Notes under the pieces: generated by a model
Database searches by the model: none
The model's input: the letters and a program-made list of their open reading frames with translations, nothing else
Told to the model about the DNA's origin: nothing
Assembly: GCA_045651685.1 (NCBI GenBank)
Contig: JAZRSV010000020.1
Span: 1 to 64,000 of the forward strand
Source of the DNA: CAKVLS01 sp045651685
GTDB lineage: Bacteria; Bacillota; Clostridia; Christensenellales; UBA1242
Direction: 5' to 3'
DNA length: 64,000 bases
In this document: piece by piece, positions 42,965-52,598 of the stretch
How positions within the stretch are numbered: the first letter of the stretch is position 1
How the letters are laid out: every line of letters begins with the position of its first letter
Made by a program: the position numbers and the translations under genes

Positions 42965-44536
42965 TCAAAGATTGTTATATATACTTTCGGCGACTTTGAT
43001 GCCGTCTTGCGCACTTGACATAATGCCGCCTGCATAACCTGCACCTTCGCCTACTGGATAAAGGCCTTTTAGGCTGCTCTCATAATTGTCATCTCTAACA
43101 ATAGTAAGTGGACAGCTAGATCTTGACTCGATAGCTATAAGCAAGTTGGTATCTTTGGCAAAGTTTTTTAACTTTTGATTAAGTATTGGTAGAGCTAGCT
43201 TTAGGCTCTCGGCAACAAAATCAGGCATACATTTTTTAATCTTGCACAAGGTGATATCTGGTCTATAACTATAATTAATATCAGTAGATATACCTTTATC
43301 TTTTACAAAACTACCTACACTTTCTGCAGGGGCGCTATAATTGCCGCCGCCTACTTCAAAAGCTAATTTTTCGTACTTTGACTGAAAGTATACACCGGCC
43401 AAAGGATGATCGCTACCATAGTCTTCTGGCACGACATTGACAAGCACTGCACTATTGGCATTTTCGTCATTACGAGCAAAGTTGCTCATACCGTTGGTGA
43501 CTATTGTATTTTCTTCGCTACTTGATGCAACAACTTGTCCGCCAGGGCACATACAAAAAGTAAATACAGATCTACCGTTTGGCAAGTGTGCCACTAGCTT
43601 ATAGTCGGCGTTTGGCAAACCTCCTATTTTTTCTGCACCGTATTGAGCTAGGTTGATATCAGATTGTTTTTGCTCTATTCTTACACCCATGGCAAAAGGT
43701 TTTTGTTGTAAGTGTACACCTTTGTTATTAAGTAGCTCAAAGGTATCTCTAGCGCTATGTCCTACACACAACAAAACATCTTGAGTGTCTATAGTATCAA
43801 CAGTATTGTCGACAACATTTTTTACTGTTATTTGTTGCAATTTATTGTTTTTGATATTGATATCAACAAGTTTAGTATTAAACAAAAATGTACCACCAAG
43901 CTCTTTGATATGCTCTCTAATATTTTTTACAACATTTTTTAATTTGTCACTACCTATGTGTGGCTTGTTGATATATGTTATCTCACTAGGTGCGCCAAAC
44001 TTATGTAGTTCGTTAATAACTATTTTGCAGTATTCGTTGTTAAGATTGGTGTTGAGCTTACCATCACTAAATGTACCAGCGCCACCTTCACCAAATTGAA
44101 CATTAGAATATTGATTAAGCTTGCGATTGGTCCAAAACTCTATGACATCTTTTTCTCTCTCGTCTACAGGCTTGCCTTGCTCTATAATGATAGGTTTTAG
44201 TCCCATACGAGCAAGAGATAATGCGGCAAACATGCCACTAGGGCCAAAACCTACTACAACAAACTTTTTGTCAGTTGTTTTTGGGGTATATTGCAAAAGT
44301 TTTGTCACTTTGGTATATTGCAAATTTTTGTATTTGCTTTCGGCATTGTTTTTTAATACAACACCTATCGAAGCAATGTATTTTATATTAGGTTTTTTGC
44401 GAGCATCAATAGATAGTTTTAGTATCTCGCATTTTTGCACTATGTCTTTGTTTATTTTTAGAGTTTTGCACACTTGTTGCAAAATGTCTTTATCATCAAA
44501 TATAACAGGTAGTGATATTTGGTCAAGTTTTAACAT
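42965..44536 (-). CDS. FAD-dependent oxidoreductase (COG2509 type)
   Basis: A 523-residue flavoprotein. After an N-terminal domain of about 85 residues comes the dinucleotide-binding VVVGFGPSGMFAALSLARMG (about 93-112), then the FGEGGAGTFSDGKL block and a C-terminal GEGAGYAGGIMSSAQDG that closes the FAD site. This matches the uncharacterised NAD(P)/FAD-dependent dehydrogenases of COG2509. The frame extends 60 nt into the upstream gene; start placed at 44536, 7 nt after GGAG. Overlaps the end of the preceding flavoprotein gene by 7 nt, so the two are co-transcribed. Confidence 0.88.
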   Translation of the reverse strand: MLKLDQISLPVIFDDKDILQQVCKTLKINKDIVQKCEILKLSIDARKKPNIKYIASIGVVLKNNAESKYKNLQYTKVTKLLQYTPKTTDKKFVVVGFGPSGMFAALSLARMGLKPIIIEQGKPVDEREKDVIEFWTNRKLNQYSNVQFGEGGAGTFSDGKLNTNLNNEYCKIVINELHKFGAPSEITYINKPHIGSDKLKNVVKNIREHIKELGGTFLFNTKLVDINIKNNKLQQITVKNVVDNTVDTIDTQDVLLCVGHSARDTFELLNNKGVHLQQKPFAMGVRIEQKQSDINLAQYGAEKIGGLPNADYKLVAHLPNGRSVFTFCMCPGGQVVASSSEENTIVTNGMSNFARNDENANSAVLVNVVPEDYGSDHPLAGVYFQSKYEKLAFEVGGGNYSAPAESVGSFVKDKGISTDINYSYRPDITLCKIKKCMPDFVAESLKLALPILNQKLKNFAKDTNLLIAIESRSSCPLTIVRDDNYESSLKGLYPVGEGAGYAGGIMSSAQDGIKVAESIYNNL

Positions 44537-45675
44537 AAGCTTTCTCCTACGATATGGCCACTTGTCCATGCCCATTGCAAGTTGTATCCACCACACACCC
44601 CATCAACATCGCAAACCTCGCCTACAAAATAAAGGTTTTTGATAGTTTTGCTCATAAGGTTGTCATCAAGACTATCAAGCATCACACCACCACTATATAC
44701 TTGGTTGTTATCATAATATCCGTTTACTTTGTATTGCAAGTTTTTGATAGTATTTGCAAGGTTTGATATTTCTTGTTCGGTTAGTTTGTTTGTAGGTTTG
44801 TTAGTGTTAGTTTTTGCTTGCCAAAATATCTCGTTAGCAAGAGCATTATTAAACATACCTACAAACATCTTGTCAACTGCCACATTTAGTTTGGTGCGTT
44901 GTTTTAGTTTTTCGATTAGCTTCTCTATAGACCATTTTGGCAACAAGTCTATATTTACTAACCCTGTATAGTTGTTTTGTCTAGCAAACATAGCAGACAA
45001 ATTAAACACAACTATACCACTTATACCAGCATCCTTAAAAATCACTTCGCCTAGTTCGCTGCATGATTGGTTGTTTGCTTTTACAGTCACTTGCACATCA
45101 GAAACTTTTACACCGTTTAGGTCTTTTAGACCTTCGCACTTTAGCGCAACAAGACTAGGTACAAAAGGCTTTGTCTTAATATCTAAATTTTTCAAAACTT
45201 GCATCATGGTGTTGCCACCTGTTGCAACAACCACATTGCTAGCAAAAAACTTTTCTTGTTCGGTCTCTACTACAAAACCATTGTCTTTTTGCTCTATATT
45301 GATCACTGTTTGGCCAAGGTACATGTCTGCTTTTTCTTGCAACTTATTTACAACAACATCTTGTACAGACTTTGCTTGATTAGATAAAGGATAAATTCTA
45401 CCCTCATCATCAGAGACTGTCTCTAGGCCTAGCTTTTCAAAAAAGTTAAGGGTGTCTTTTACGCCAAATTTGTTAAAATATTTGTCTAAATTTTGATTAT
45501 AAAAATCAGAAGAAATATTGGCATTAGTTAAGTTGCATCTACCGTTGCCGGTGACCAAAATTTTCTTAAAAGGTTTTGTCGCTGTGTCAATAATTGCGGT
45601 TTTGCCATTAGTAGACAAAGCGCACATACTACCTGCAGCGCCACAACCTATAATGATAGTTTTATAATTTTTCAT
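44530..45675 (-). CDS. HI0933/BaiN-family FAD-binding oxidoreductase
   Basis: A 381-residue flavoprotein. FAD-binding IIIGCGAAGSMCAL at the N-terminus, KKILVTGNGRCNLTNAN (about 37-53) and the C-terminal GEVCDVDGVCGGYNLQWAWTSG are the family marks. Members are annotated as aminoacetone oxidase-like or BaiN-like flavin enzymes; the true substrate is unknown. The ATG at 45675 has GGAG 7 nt upstream; the frame extends a further 42 nt. Forms a two-gene operon with the COG2509 flavoprotein. Confidence 0.88.
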   Translation of the reverse strand: MKNYKTIIIGCGAAGSMCALSTNGKTAIIDTATKPFKKILVTGNGRCNLTNANISSDFYNQNLDKYFNKFGVKDTLNFFEKLGLETVSDDEGRIYPLSNQAKSVQDVVVNKLQEKADMYLGQTVINIEQKDNGFVVETEQEKFFASNVVVATGGNTMMQVLKNLDIKTKPFVPSLVALKCEGLKDLNGVKVSDVQVTVKANNQSCSELGEVIFKDAGISGIVVFNLSAMFARQNNYTGLVNIDLLPKWSIEKLIEKLKQRTKLNVAVDKMFVGMFNNALANEIFWQAKTNTNKPTNKLTEQEISNLANTIKNLQYKVNGYYDNNQVYSGGVMLDSLDDNLMSKTIKNLYFVGEVCDVDGVCGGYNLQWAWTSGHIVGESLC

Positions 45676-45778
45676 AAAAGACTCCGTTATTATTATTTCT
45701 TTTTGATTATAACACAATATATTACAAATTTCAAAACCTACTTTATTATGTTATAAAAAATAAATTGCAAATAAAAAA

Positions 45779-45798
45779 CCTTACCAAAAAAGGTAAGG
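45779..45798 (-). terminator. Terminator of the ion transporter gene
   Basis: CCTTACC/GGTAAGG with a T run on the minus strand. Confidence 0.8.
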
Positions 45799-45804
45799 CT
45801 TTGT

Positions 45805-46941
45805 TTACCACAACATTAGTGACAAATAACTTAACGGTACTAATATAATAGCACCTACCACATTAAACAAAGTGTCTAGTCCGATATAAAACCAAACACC
45901 ATGCTTTTTGTCTAGTTTTTCTTTTTTGACAACTTTGATATATTCTTTAAGAGCAATAACGCCCGACAAAGAAGAAAATATTATACCAAGACTTGCTACA
46001 TTGACAGATACAAGTAGTGGCGCATAGTTGTTGGTGAACTTTGACAAAAGCACTGCTGTTGGCACATTGGATATTAGCTGACAACTAAAATAAGCTGTTA
46101 TAAATGTATGATCATTAATAAACGACTCCATAACATTGATAATGGCTGGTATGCGAGAAAGGTTGCCAGAAAATATAAAAAACGCAACGAAAGTTAGTGG
46201 TATTGTATAGTCGACAAGTAAAAAAGCTTTTATGTCAGATGCAAGCATAGTACCAATAACTACAATGGTTGCAACCCACCAAGGGATAATGCCAAGTACT
46301 ACCAAAATAGTGACTACAAACAAACAACCATAAATAATTGCCTTTGGTATGCTAAATTTTGTTTCTTCTTCGTCATTATATTCTAGTGGAGTTTTTTTGA
46401 CAAACAAGCAAACTACAATTATTAGTACCAAAGCTATTAGTGTAGGTATTAACATTATTTTGAAAAACTCTAACAAACCCATATCATAAAAAGAATATAT
46501 GTATAAATTTTGTGGGTTGCCAATAGGTGTTATCATACCACCTAAGTTGCTTGCTATGTTTTGCATAACAAAAGTAAATGCTACATATCTGATATTGTTA
46601 GTGTATTTTAGTACAATATATGCAAGAGGCAAAAATGTAAGCAAAGACATGTCGTTGGCATTAACCAAAGCAGACACATATGTGATAAAAATAAGGCACA
46701 TAATAATACTGCGAGTTGTCTTAAATTTTTTTACTAACCACCTTGCAACCTTTTGAAAAAACTGTATATTAGAAAACCCCGCAATAACAAGTAGCAATAG
46801 CGTGATACAAGCAATAGTATCAACATCAAAATATCCTAAATATTCTTTGTCGATAGGGACAAAAAAACAAGAAATAATTGCTGCTATTATAGCAACGGTA
46901 AAAATAAAATTTGTCTTAAAAAACAATAAAATCTTTTTCAT
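45805..46941 (-). CDS. ArsB/NhaD/CitMHS-superfamily transporter
   Basis: A 378-residue membrane protein with about 10-11 hydrophobic segments. Two inverted re-entrant motifs mark the ion transporter superfamily: NLGGMITPIGNPQNLYIYS (about 131-149) and SCQLISNVPTAVLLSKF (about 286-302). It probably moves an anion or carboxylate with Na+ or H+; the sequence does not say which. AAAGG lies 11 nt before the ATG. Confidence 0.8.
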   Translation of the reverse strand: MKKILLFFKTNFIFTVAIIAAIISCFFVPIDKEYLGYFDVDTIACITLLLLVIAGFSNIQFFQKVARWLVKKFKTTRSIIMCLIFITYVSALVNANDMSLLTFLPLAYIVLKYTNNIRYVAFTFVMQNIASNLGGMITPIGNPQNLYIYSFYDMGLLEFFKIMLIPTLIALVLIIVVCLFVKKTPLEYNDEEETKFSIPKAIIYGCLFVVTILVVLGIIPWWVATIVVIGTMLASDIKAFLLVDYTIPLTFVAFFIFSGNLSRIPAIINVMESFINDHTFITAYFSCQLISNVPTAVLLSKFTNNYAPLLVSVNVASLGIIFSSLSGVIALKEYIKVVKKEKLDKKHGVWFYIGLDTLFNVVGAIILVPLSYLSLMLW

Positions 46942-47137
46942 AAAAAATATAACCTTTGTATGTTTGCAAAAATCGCATTTGGTCTTTGCATCAAAAAACT
47001 ACTTTATTATACAAAAACACAATTTTTTTATCAACGAAAAATACCATAATAATACTTTAATAATGTTTTTTATAATTTGACAAAAATATCGCACATGCTA
47101 TACTTGAGTTATATTATTAACAAAGGACAAAGCAAGC

Positions 47138-47956
47138 GTGACAAATACTAAACAAGACTTAACAAAACTAAAAAACAAAAAATTGTTTTTGTTTGATATT
47201 GATGGCGTTATTAGAGTTGGTGATATCATATTAGACGGTGCCAAGCAATTGGTAGAATATATTAATCAAACCGGTGGCAAATCAATTTTTATAACCAACA
47301 ACTCTACCAAAAACTGTAATAGTTATGTACAATACTTTAGAGACTTTGGCTTTGATGTAGATGAGAGCAACTTTTTTACAGCTCTATCTGTGACTGTAAA
47401 ATATTTGTTATCACATCACAAGCAAGACAAAATTTTTGTACTTGGCACAAAATCACTTGTTGACGAGCTTGTAGCAAATGGTCTTAACATAACAACTATG
47501 GTAGAAGATCATATTGATGTAGTTTTGGTCGCTTATGATAACGAATTAACTTATCAAAAACTATCTGATGTATGCAAGGTATTGCAAACACAACAAACAA
47601 CTTATCTTGCAACAAATATTGACAACTGCTGCCCTATTGATTTTGGCTTTGTGCCTGATTGTGGATCTATAGTTGATATGATCTATGGTTCTACCAAACA
47701 AAAACCAAAGTTTTTGGGCAAGCCTAATCCTGACATGGTAAATGCTGCAATTGCTAGCACCAACTTTACTCAAGAACAAACTATTGTTGTTGGCGATAGA
47801 TTATATACTGACATTGCTTGTGGTATTAATGCTGGAGTTGATACTTGTACAGTCTTTACCGGAGAAGTAAAACCTGCAGACTTGCAAAATACAGAGTATA
47901 TGCCTACTTATCAATTTGACAACATTATGCAACTATATCTTGCTTATAAAGAATAA
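47138..47956 (+). CDS. HAD-IIA (NagD-like) phosphatase
   Basis: A 272-residue HAD enzyme with DIDGVI (about 20-25), ITNNS (about 51-55), a C2 cap, GKPN (about 193-196) and GDRLYTDI (about 212-219), the order of the NagD/pNPPase family, which dephosphorylates small phosphate esters. GTG start, 10 nt after AAAGGA. A promoter TTGACA-N16-TATACT with an extended TGC lies just upstream (about 47082-47109). Confidence 0.92.
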   Translation: MTNTKQDLTKLKNKKLFLFDIDGVIRVGDIILDGAKQLVEYINQTGGKSIFITNNSTKNCNSYVQYFRDFGFDVDESNFFTALSVTVKYLLSHHKQDKIFVLGTKSLVDELVANGLNITTMVEDHIDVVLVAYDNELTYQKLSDVCKVLQTQQTTYLATNIDNCCPIDFGFVPDCGSIVDMIYGSTKQKPKFLGKPNPDMVNAAIASTNFTQEQTIVVGDRLYTDIACGINAGVDTCTVFTGEVKPADLQNTEYMPTYQFDNIMQLYLAYKE

Positions 47957-47963
47957 TAAAAAA

Positions 47964-47990
47964 AACTTATTAGATTGCTTCTAATAAGTT
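47964..47990. terminator. Two-way terminator
   Basis: AACTTATTAG/CTAATAAGTT with flanking A and T runs. Confidence 0.88.
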
Positions 47991-47999
47991 TTTATTTTT

Positions 48000-48671
48000 T
48001 TAGTCTATTTTGCAAATTGTATACGCATTGCCAAAAATCTCAACCTTGTCAGTCACCACTATACAAGCATCTACTGCAAGACCTACTATATCAGTCTTAA
48101 GCTCTTGACAAAACTTTTTAATTTCTTTAATACGATTTTGCGTATACAAGCTATCATCAAGCTCAAAGTTTGGCTCGATTGTTGCAGAAACTCTCTTTAG
48201 CCCAAGATAGCTCAAAGCTTGCTTAAAATCATCATCGGTGGTTATTATTGAGTGTGTTGACAAGTTTATTGCACCAGCACACATGCCGATGACAACTCCT
48301 TCGTACTTTTCTAAAGTTTGTTCTAGGGCAAAGTCTTTAATTATTTTGCGTTGTGTCAAAGGATTGCCACCCATCAAAAAGTAAACCCTATCATTGGCTG
48401 CAAAGTTATCAAAGTCATTTTTGTCTGTTGTGTCGGTTAACTCGATGCTTGAGGTAAATTTTATACCCAACTTTTCAAAACAAGACAACATTGTCTGATA
48501 ATAATTTTTGTCATTGTTAAGACCAGGAGCATTGATAAAAACCAAGTTGCTACCGCTTGTTATATATTTTTTAAGTTGAGCTGCAGTGTTTTCATTAAAA
48601 CTACAAACATCTTTGCTATTTTCGGCATATATATTGCCGTTTACATTGCTAAATAATATAGTTGTTTTCAT
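48000..48671 (-). CDS. S51 family peptidase with Cys at the nucleophile position
   Basis: A 223-residue protein of the peptidase E/S51 fold. It has YFLMGGNPLTQRKII (about 97-111) and the nucleophile elbow VVIGMCAGAINLSTHS (126-141). In peptidase E the elbow is G-x-S-A-G with the catalytic serine; here the codon is TGT, giving C131. The enzyme could be a Cys hydrolase of the class I glutamine amidotransferase-like fold, or have altered activity. Start ATG preceded by a weak purine tract. Single gene. Confidence 0.85.
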   Translation of the reverse strand: MKTTILFSNVNGNIYAENSKDVCSFNENTAAQLKKYITSGSNLVFINAPGLNNDKNYYQTMLSCFEKLGIKFTSSIELTDTTDKNDFDNFAANDRVYFLMGGNPLTQRKIIKDFALEQTLEKYEGVVIGMCAGAINLSTHSIITTDDDFKQALSYLGLKRVSATIEPNFELDDSLYTQNRIKEIKKFCQELKTDIVGLAVDACIVVTDKVEIFGNAYTICKID

Positions 48672-48775
48672 GATTAATCCTTTAATGATATATTTTTCTT
48701 TATTAGTATATCACAAATAATACTTGTAAAAAATGTTTTTTCAAAAATTAATTAAAAAATATTCTTCACAAACAA

Positions 48776-48801
48776 AAAAAGAGAGCAAAAGCTCTCTTTT
48801 T
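48776..48801 (-). terminator. Terminator of the collagen-like gene
   Basis: GAGAGC/GCTCTC flanked by A and T runs. Confidence 0.85.
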
Positions 48802-48803
48802 TG

Positions 48804-49115
48804 TTAAGCGGCAGGACCTCGTGGCAAAGTAAGATTAAGCACAAAGTTTGGAGCTGTGCCTGTTATACTTGCACTCGCAGCACTGCCTGGTGCCCCTGTT
48901 GTCACTGTGCCGATAGTTAAGGTTGGGGTTAAACCATCTTCGCCTGCTGGGCCTTGTGGACCGGCAGGACCTGTTGGGCCTTGTGGGCCGGTAGGACCTG
49001 TTGGGCCAGCTGGACCTTGTGGACCGATAGGACCAATCGGGCCTTGCGGGCCCACTACCGAAATAGTATGCCACCCCTGATTGCGATTGCAACAACAATT
49101 ATTGCTATAAAACAT
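48804..49115 (-). CDS. Short collagen-like protein
   Basis: A 103-residue protein with a Cys/Asn-rich head (MFYSNNCCCNRNQGW), about 13 uninterrupted G-P-x/G-x-x triplets (GPQGPIGPIGPQGPAG...), and a C-terminal part starting GTVTTGAPGSAASASI and ending in LTLPRGPAA, the usual trailer of Firmicute collagen-like surface or exosporium proteins. No signal peptide. Start at the ATG 49115 with AGGAG 8 nt upstream. The CCC head could crosslink it to a surface layer. Confidence 0.9.
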   Translation of the reverse strand: MFYSNNCCCNRNQGWHTISVVGPQGPIGPIGPQGPAGPTGPTGPQGPTGPAGPQGPAGEDGLTPTLTIGTVTTGAPGSAASASITGTAPNFVLNLTLPRGPAA

Positions 49116-49266
49116 CAAAAATACTCCTTTTTTTTTAAGGCAAAGTCTACTACATAATATGTGTCAAAACCCCCGTGTGTGCTTGCCAAAAGGCACCCCT
49201 ATTGACAATTGGGCCAATCAATGATAAAATATAGTTGTTATCAAAAAGGAGATAATACGATATAGA

Positions 49267-50559
49267 ATGTTTTTTAGACCAGCAAAGACTTTGTTTGGAA
49301 CCTACTTGCAAAATGCAAGAAAGGAAAATTTTAAGCCAAGTGCATTTACTTTTTTAGACACTTGGAAACCTTATGTTGACCGTAAAACTATGAAGATTGG
49401 TTTTAATAACCTAGACCCAAGAGTGCCTAGTATCCCAGCCAACTTTGATAATTTTACAGTGACAGACCCAATTTCAATTATTACTTGCACAGACGGACTG
49501 CACGGAGTTATAACTCCACAAGGCGAAATCGTTAAGCCAGAATTTGCCTCAATTATTAATTATGGCAATGTAGCTATAGTAAACCACGGCTCGCTAAAAA
49601 AACCTCAAGATTGTGGTTTGCTTGATATGAGAACAGGTGAATATATTATCCCACCAAAATATGACAAATTAGAAGCTCATGTCTGCAAAGCAACTGACAG
49701 AATAATAAGCTTTAGTGCTTACAAAACTGTAGATGGCGAAACTAAACAACAATTGTTTAGCACTACAGGCAAGGTTATCATCCCACTAAATGCAACCGAA
49801 TTAAGAGAACATTATTTTGCAGGGGGTACTGCTTATTCTTACAGAAACCCAACTAACCCTGCACAAAAAATACTTGTAGACCAAAAAGGCACACAAATAC
49901 TTTCTACAGTTGGTGATTTTGAAGTTCACCCAGAACTAATTATCGCTAACAGTGTTGGTGGCGCATTTGTATATGGTACAACTGACAAAGGTGCTATAAA
50001 AGCATTAATGCATAGCCCATATCCACTAACCTACCTAGACGATATTGTTCTGCTTGACGAAAAGCTATTTAAGCAAACATATCCAACTGGCGTTATTGGC
50101 AAAGACGGCCAAGAAATATTTGCTTGCCAAATTATTAACCACGAAGGCAAAGTATTGAGTGATTCTTATGAAGATATCAAAGTGTTTGACGGAGATTATT
50201 TCAAAACTAAACAAGATGGCTTGTGGGGCCTAATATCAAGAGAAGATTACCAACCAGCCCTACCACACGAGTTTGACGAAATTCTACCACAATTTGGGAG
50301 ACCAACATTTGCACAAAAAGATGGTCTTTGGGGCGTACTTGGCAAAGGGCCAGAATTTAAGACTGTTGTACCTTATGCTTATGATGCTCAAAGTATCAGC
50401 AAACGCAGACAAATACTTGATGGTAGAGATATAAACGGCAAAGAAGTTTCTATCGAGATCGGCAGAAACTCTGTATATGTTAGCACTTATGCTTACGAAA
50501 ACGAAACTGACCCAGTTAGCACAGAGACCTTCCACGATACATATAGAGAACAAAAATAA
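49267..50559 (+). CDS. WG-repeat protein
   Basis: A 430-residue soluble protein with WG-type repeats: LHGVITPQGEIVKPEF (about 78-93), CGLLDMRTGEYIIPPKYD, DGLWGLISREDYQPALPHEFD (about 317-337) and DGLWGVLGKGPEFKTVVPYAYD (about 354-375). Such repeats form beta-propeller or solenoid folds with binding roles. No signal peptide. The GGAG site is 17 nt from the ATG, longer than usual, so the start is a little uncertain. Confidence 0.85.
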   Translation: MFFRPAKTLFGTYLQNARKENFKPSAFTFLDTWKPYVDRKTMKIGFNNLDPRVPSIPANFDNFTVTDPISIITCTDGLHGVITPQGEIVKPEFASIINYGNVAIVNHGSLKKPQDCGLLDMRTGEYIIPPKYDKLEAHVCKATDRIISFSAYKTVDGETKQQLFSTTGKVIIPLNATELREHYFAGGTAYSYRNPTNPAQKILVDQKGTQILSTVGDFEVHPELIIANSVGGAFVYGTTDKGAIKALMHSPYPLTYLDDIVLLDEKLFKQTYPTGVIGKDGQEIFACQIINHEGKVLSDSYEDIKVFDGDYFKTKQDGLWGLISREDYQPALPHEFDEILPQFGRPTFAQKDGLWGVLGKGPEFKTVVPYAYDAQSISKRRQILDGRDINGKEVSIEIGRNSVYVSTYAYENETDPVSTETFHDTYREQK

Positions 50560-50564
50560 CAAAC

Positions 50565-50597
50565 AAAAAAGACTTGCAATAATGCAAGCCTTTTTTT
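50565..50597. terminator. Two-way terminator
   Basis: CTTGCA/TGCAAG between A and T runs. Confidence 0.85.
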
Positions 50598-51245
50598 TTA
50601 TTCTTCTGTTTCGGTTTCTTCTTGTCCGATATTATACAATCTTTTTATCTTACGATCATATTGTCTGATATGAACTTTAGCATTCATAAGTCTATAACTC
50701 TTAATCTGTTGTGTGCGCAATGGCGGCACATCAAAAATAAATATTTCTGAACCGTCCCACAAAAATACCCAACCGATAATGTCTATTAGAGTATCTAACA
50801 TTGAGTTATAAAAAATATCCCACAAAAGTATTTTACCAACAAGTATCGCTACACCAATAACACACAATATAACGCCTAGCCAAATTTGTTTTTTTAGATT
50901 CTTTTCTGTGACAACAACTTGTTCTGCATTGTGTCTTTTGATAGCTTCTCTCATACGCTTCTTTTCGATATTAGTTGTATTTTCTTCGGTATAAAAGTCA
51001 AGACAAATGTTGTCTTGCAATGGTATTTCACCTTCGCACATGTCGATATACTCTATAATATCAGGATTCATCAAATCATATGATTTGTAAGAATATGGAT
51101 GAAAGAACTCTTCGGTTGTTTTTAGACCGATGCTTATTACGGCGTCGCCTGTCTTTTCGTCATAGTCTATCGATTGAGCCTCTTTCATTGCGCTACTCTT
51201 ACGCAATTTTTGCAATATTTTTCTTCTTGTTTGCTTTTTTGGCAT
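50598..51245 (-). CDS. Two-TM membrane protein, paralogue of the 15.7-kb gene
   Basis: A 215-residue protein with a basic N-terminus, a soluble region ending in EEN, a charged helix (EKKRMREAIKRHNAEQ), two membrane segments (about 119-141 and 150-172, the second with IIGWVFLWDGSEIFIF) and a cytoplasmic tail with many Arg/Lys. It shares layout and several residues with the protein at 15729-16316. No known domain. Single gene. Confidence 0.7.
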   Translation of the reverse strand: MPKKQTRRKILQKLRKSSAMKEAQSIDYDEKTGDAVISIGLKTTEEFFHPYSYKSYDLMNPDIIEYIDMCEGEIPLQDNICLDFYTEENTTNIEKKRMREAIKRHNAEQVVVTEKNLKKQIWLGVILCVIGVAILVGKILLWDIFYNSMLDTLIDIIGWVFLWDGSEIFIFDVPPLRTQQIKSYRLMNAKVHIRQYDRKIKRLYNIGQEETETEE

Positions 51246-51325
51246 AAAAAATTAAATTTCTCCTTTTACCTTATAAAATTATACCTATTAAAAATTTTTT
51301 GTCAAATCGCAAATTAACATAAAAA

Positions 51326-51352
51326 AGGCGCCCTTTTTATAAGGCACCTTTT
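51326..51352 (-). terminator. Probable terminator of the acyltransferase gene
   Basis: Imperfect hairpin AAAAGGCGCC/GGCACCTTTT 29 nt past the acyltransferase stop. Confidence 0.6.
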
Positions 51353-51380
51353 ATATATGTTATTAAAAATATATTTTACT

Positions 51381-52464
51381 TTAATTATTTGCAGTGGCGT
51401 CGTTATTCTTTTGATTGATTATATTTTTTCTCTCAACATATTTGTCTTTTATCTTTTTTAACAAAATCACAAACAATTGGCGCAACGCTTCGATAATGGC
51501 GCAAAAAACAAATTTGCCTAAAGCTACTAGCAATACCCATATTGGAGATATTGGAGAAGCATAGTAATTTTGTATTCTAAATATATTCCAATGGAAATAA
51601 TTATGTAAAAAACTACCTTCTATGATGTATATACCAAAGGTTAATGTTGCCACATAACATATGATGTTATGCATATAAAGATTTTTAATATTGACATTCT
51701 TAAACAATAATAGCAATGCAACACTTGCAATAATCACTAATGGCGATGTGTAGTCTAAAGAATTATACACTAGATTATACCAATAATTGTTTGCTGGATT
51801 CATGCTAAATATCCACAATAATGCAGTCGCTACAAAATATATGATCAACAAATATCTTTTTTTGATATTAATTGGGTAAAGCTTTAATGTGCCGGCAAAA
51901 ATATATAAACAAATAAACCACAAGACAGAAAATCCTGCACTTAAGTTAAACACCCCACCTATTGGATGTTTCGTAGAAAGGTATGCTAATATAAACAAAA
52001 TAATACTCAAACAATACAATTCTTTTTTTGTTGCATTGTTTAATATTTTGTTTAGAAAAGGACTTAATAGCATTAATACAAAGTACGCAGTAAAAAACCA
52101 GTACTTGCCTGTTATAACAGGAAAAAAGCAACTTATTAGTGTTTTTATAGAAAAGTCTTTAGCTATAAAGCAACTAGAAATCAAATATGTGACAATACAG
52201 TAAAAAACTACTTGCGCCCATAACTTTAATAATTTTTTGGCTTTTATTTGTGATGACACCAAAAAATAAGCCGATATCAAAATAAAGACATTTACAGCTG
52301 TTGAAAAAAAAAAAATACAATACAAGATGATATGGACGAGTACTAGCGCTGGCATTAGCCAACATGCCTCCCGCATTTAATAAGTGAACAATCATAATAA
52401 AAAACATGGCAAGTATTCTTAATATTTCAAAACCAGTTTCTCTTTTGTTTCTTACCTTAAACAT
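51381..52464 (-). pseudogene. Acyltransferase-3 membrane protein, off by a poly(A)12 frameshift
   Basis: Two frames together make one acyltransferase_3 protein of about 360 residues. The first (ATG 52464, GAGG upstream) reads FEILRILAMFFIMIVHLLNAGG and runs to LVLYFFFF; the second continues with STAVNVFILISAYFLVSS and about nine more membrane segments to 51381. They meet at a run of 12 A (T on the coding strand) at 52304-52315. Eleven would put the gene in frame. Such enzymes O-acetylate surface sugars, and slipped-strand switching is common in surface genes, so this is probably a phase-variable gene caught in the off state rather than a dead one. Confidence 0.8.
52304..52315. repeat. Poly(A)12 tract, candidate phase switch
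   Basis: Twelve A on the plus strand inside the acyltransferase gene, exactly at the frame change. It is among the longest homopolymers noticed inside coding sequence in the window. Confidence 0.8.
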
Positions 52465-52562
52465 AAATACCTCAATCTATTTTTACTATATCATAGTACA
52501 TATAATTTGTCATATTTAATTTGGCAAAATTAAAAACTTACCATCATCAATAAGATAATAAA

Positions 52563-52590
52563 AAAAGTTAGAGCAAAATCTCTAACTTTT
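52563..52590 (-). terminator. Terminator of pgi
   Basis: GTTAGAG/CTCTAAC flanked by A and T runs. Confidence 0.85.
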
Positions 52591-52598
52591 TATTTTTA

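Noticed and set aside
48856..49080. Pro/Gly-rich ORF opposite the collagen-like gene
   Set aside because: It is the antisense of the GPx repeats; the minus-strand gene has the ribosome site and terminator.
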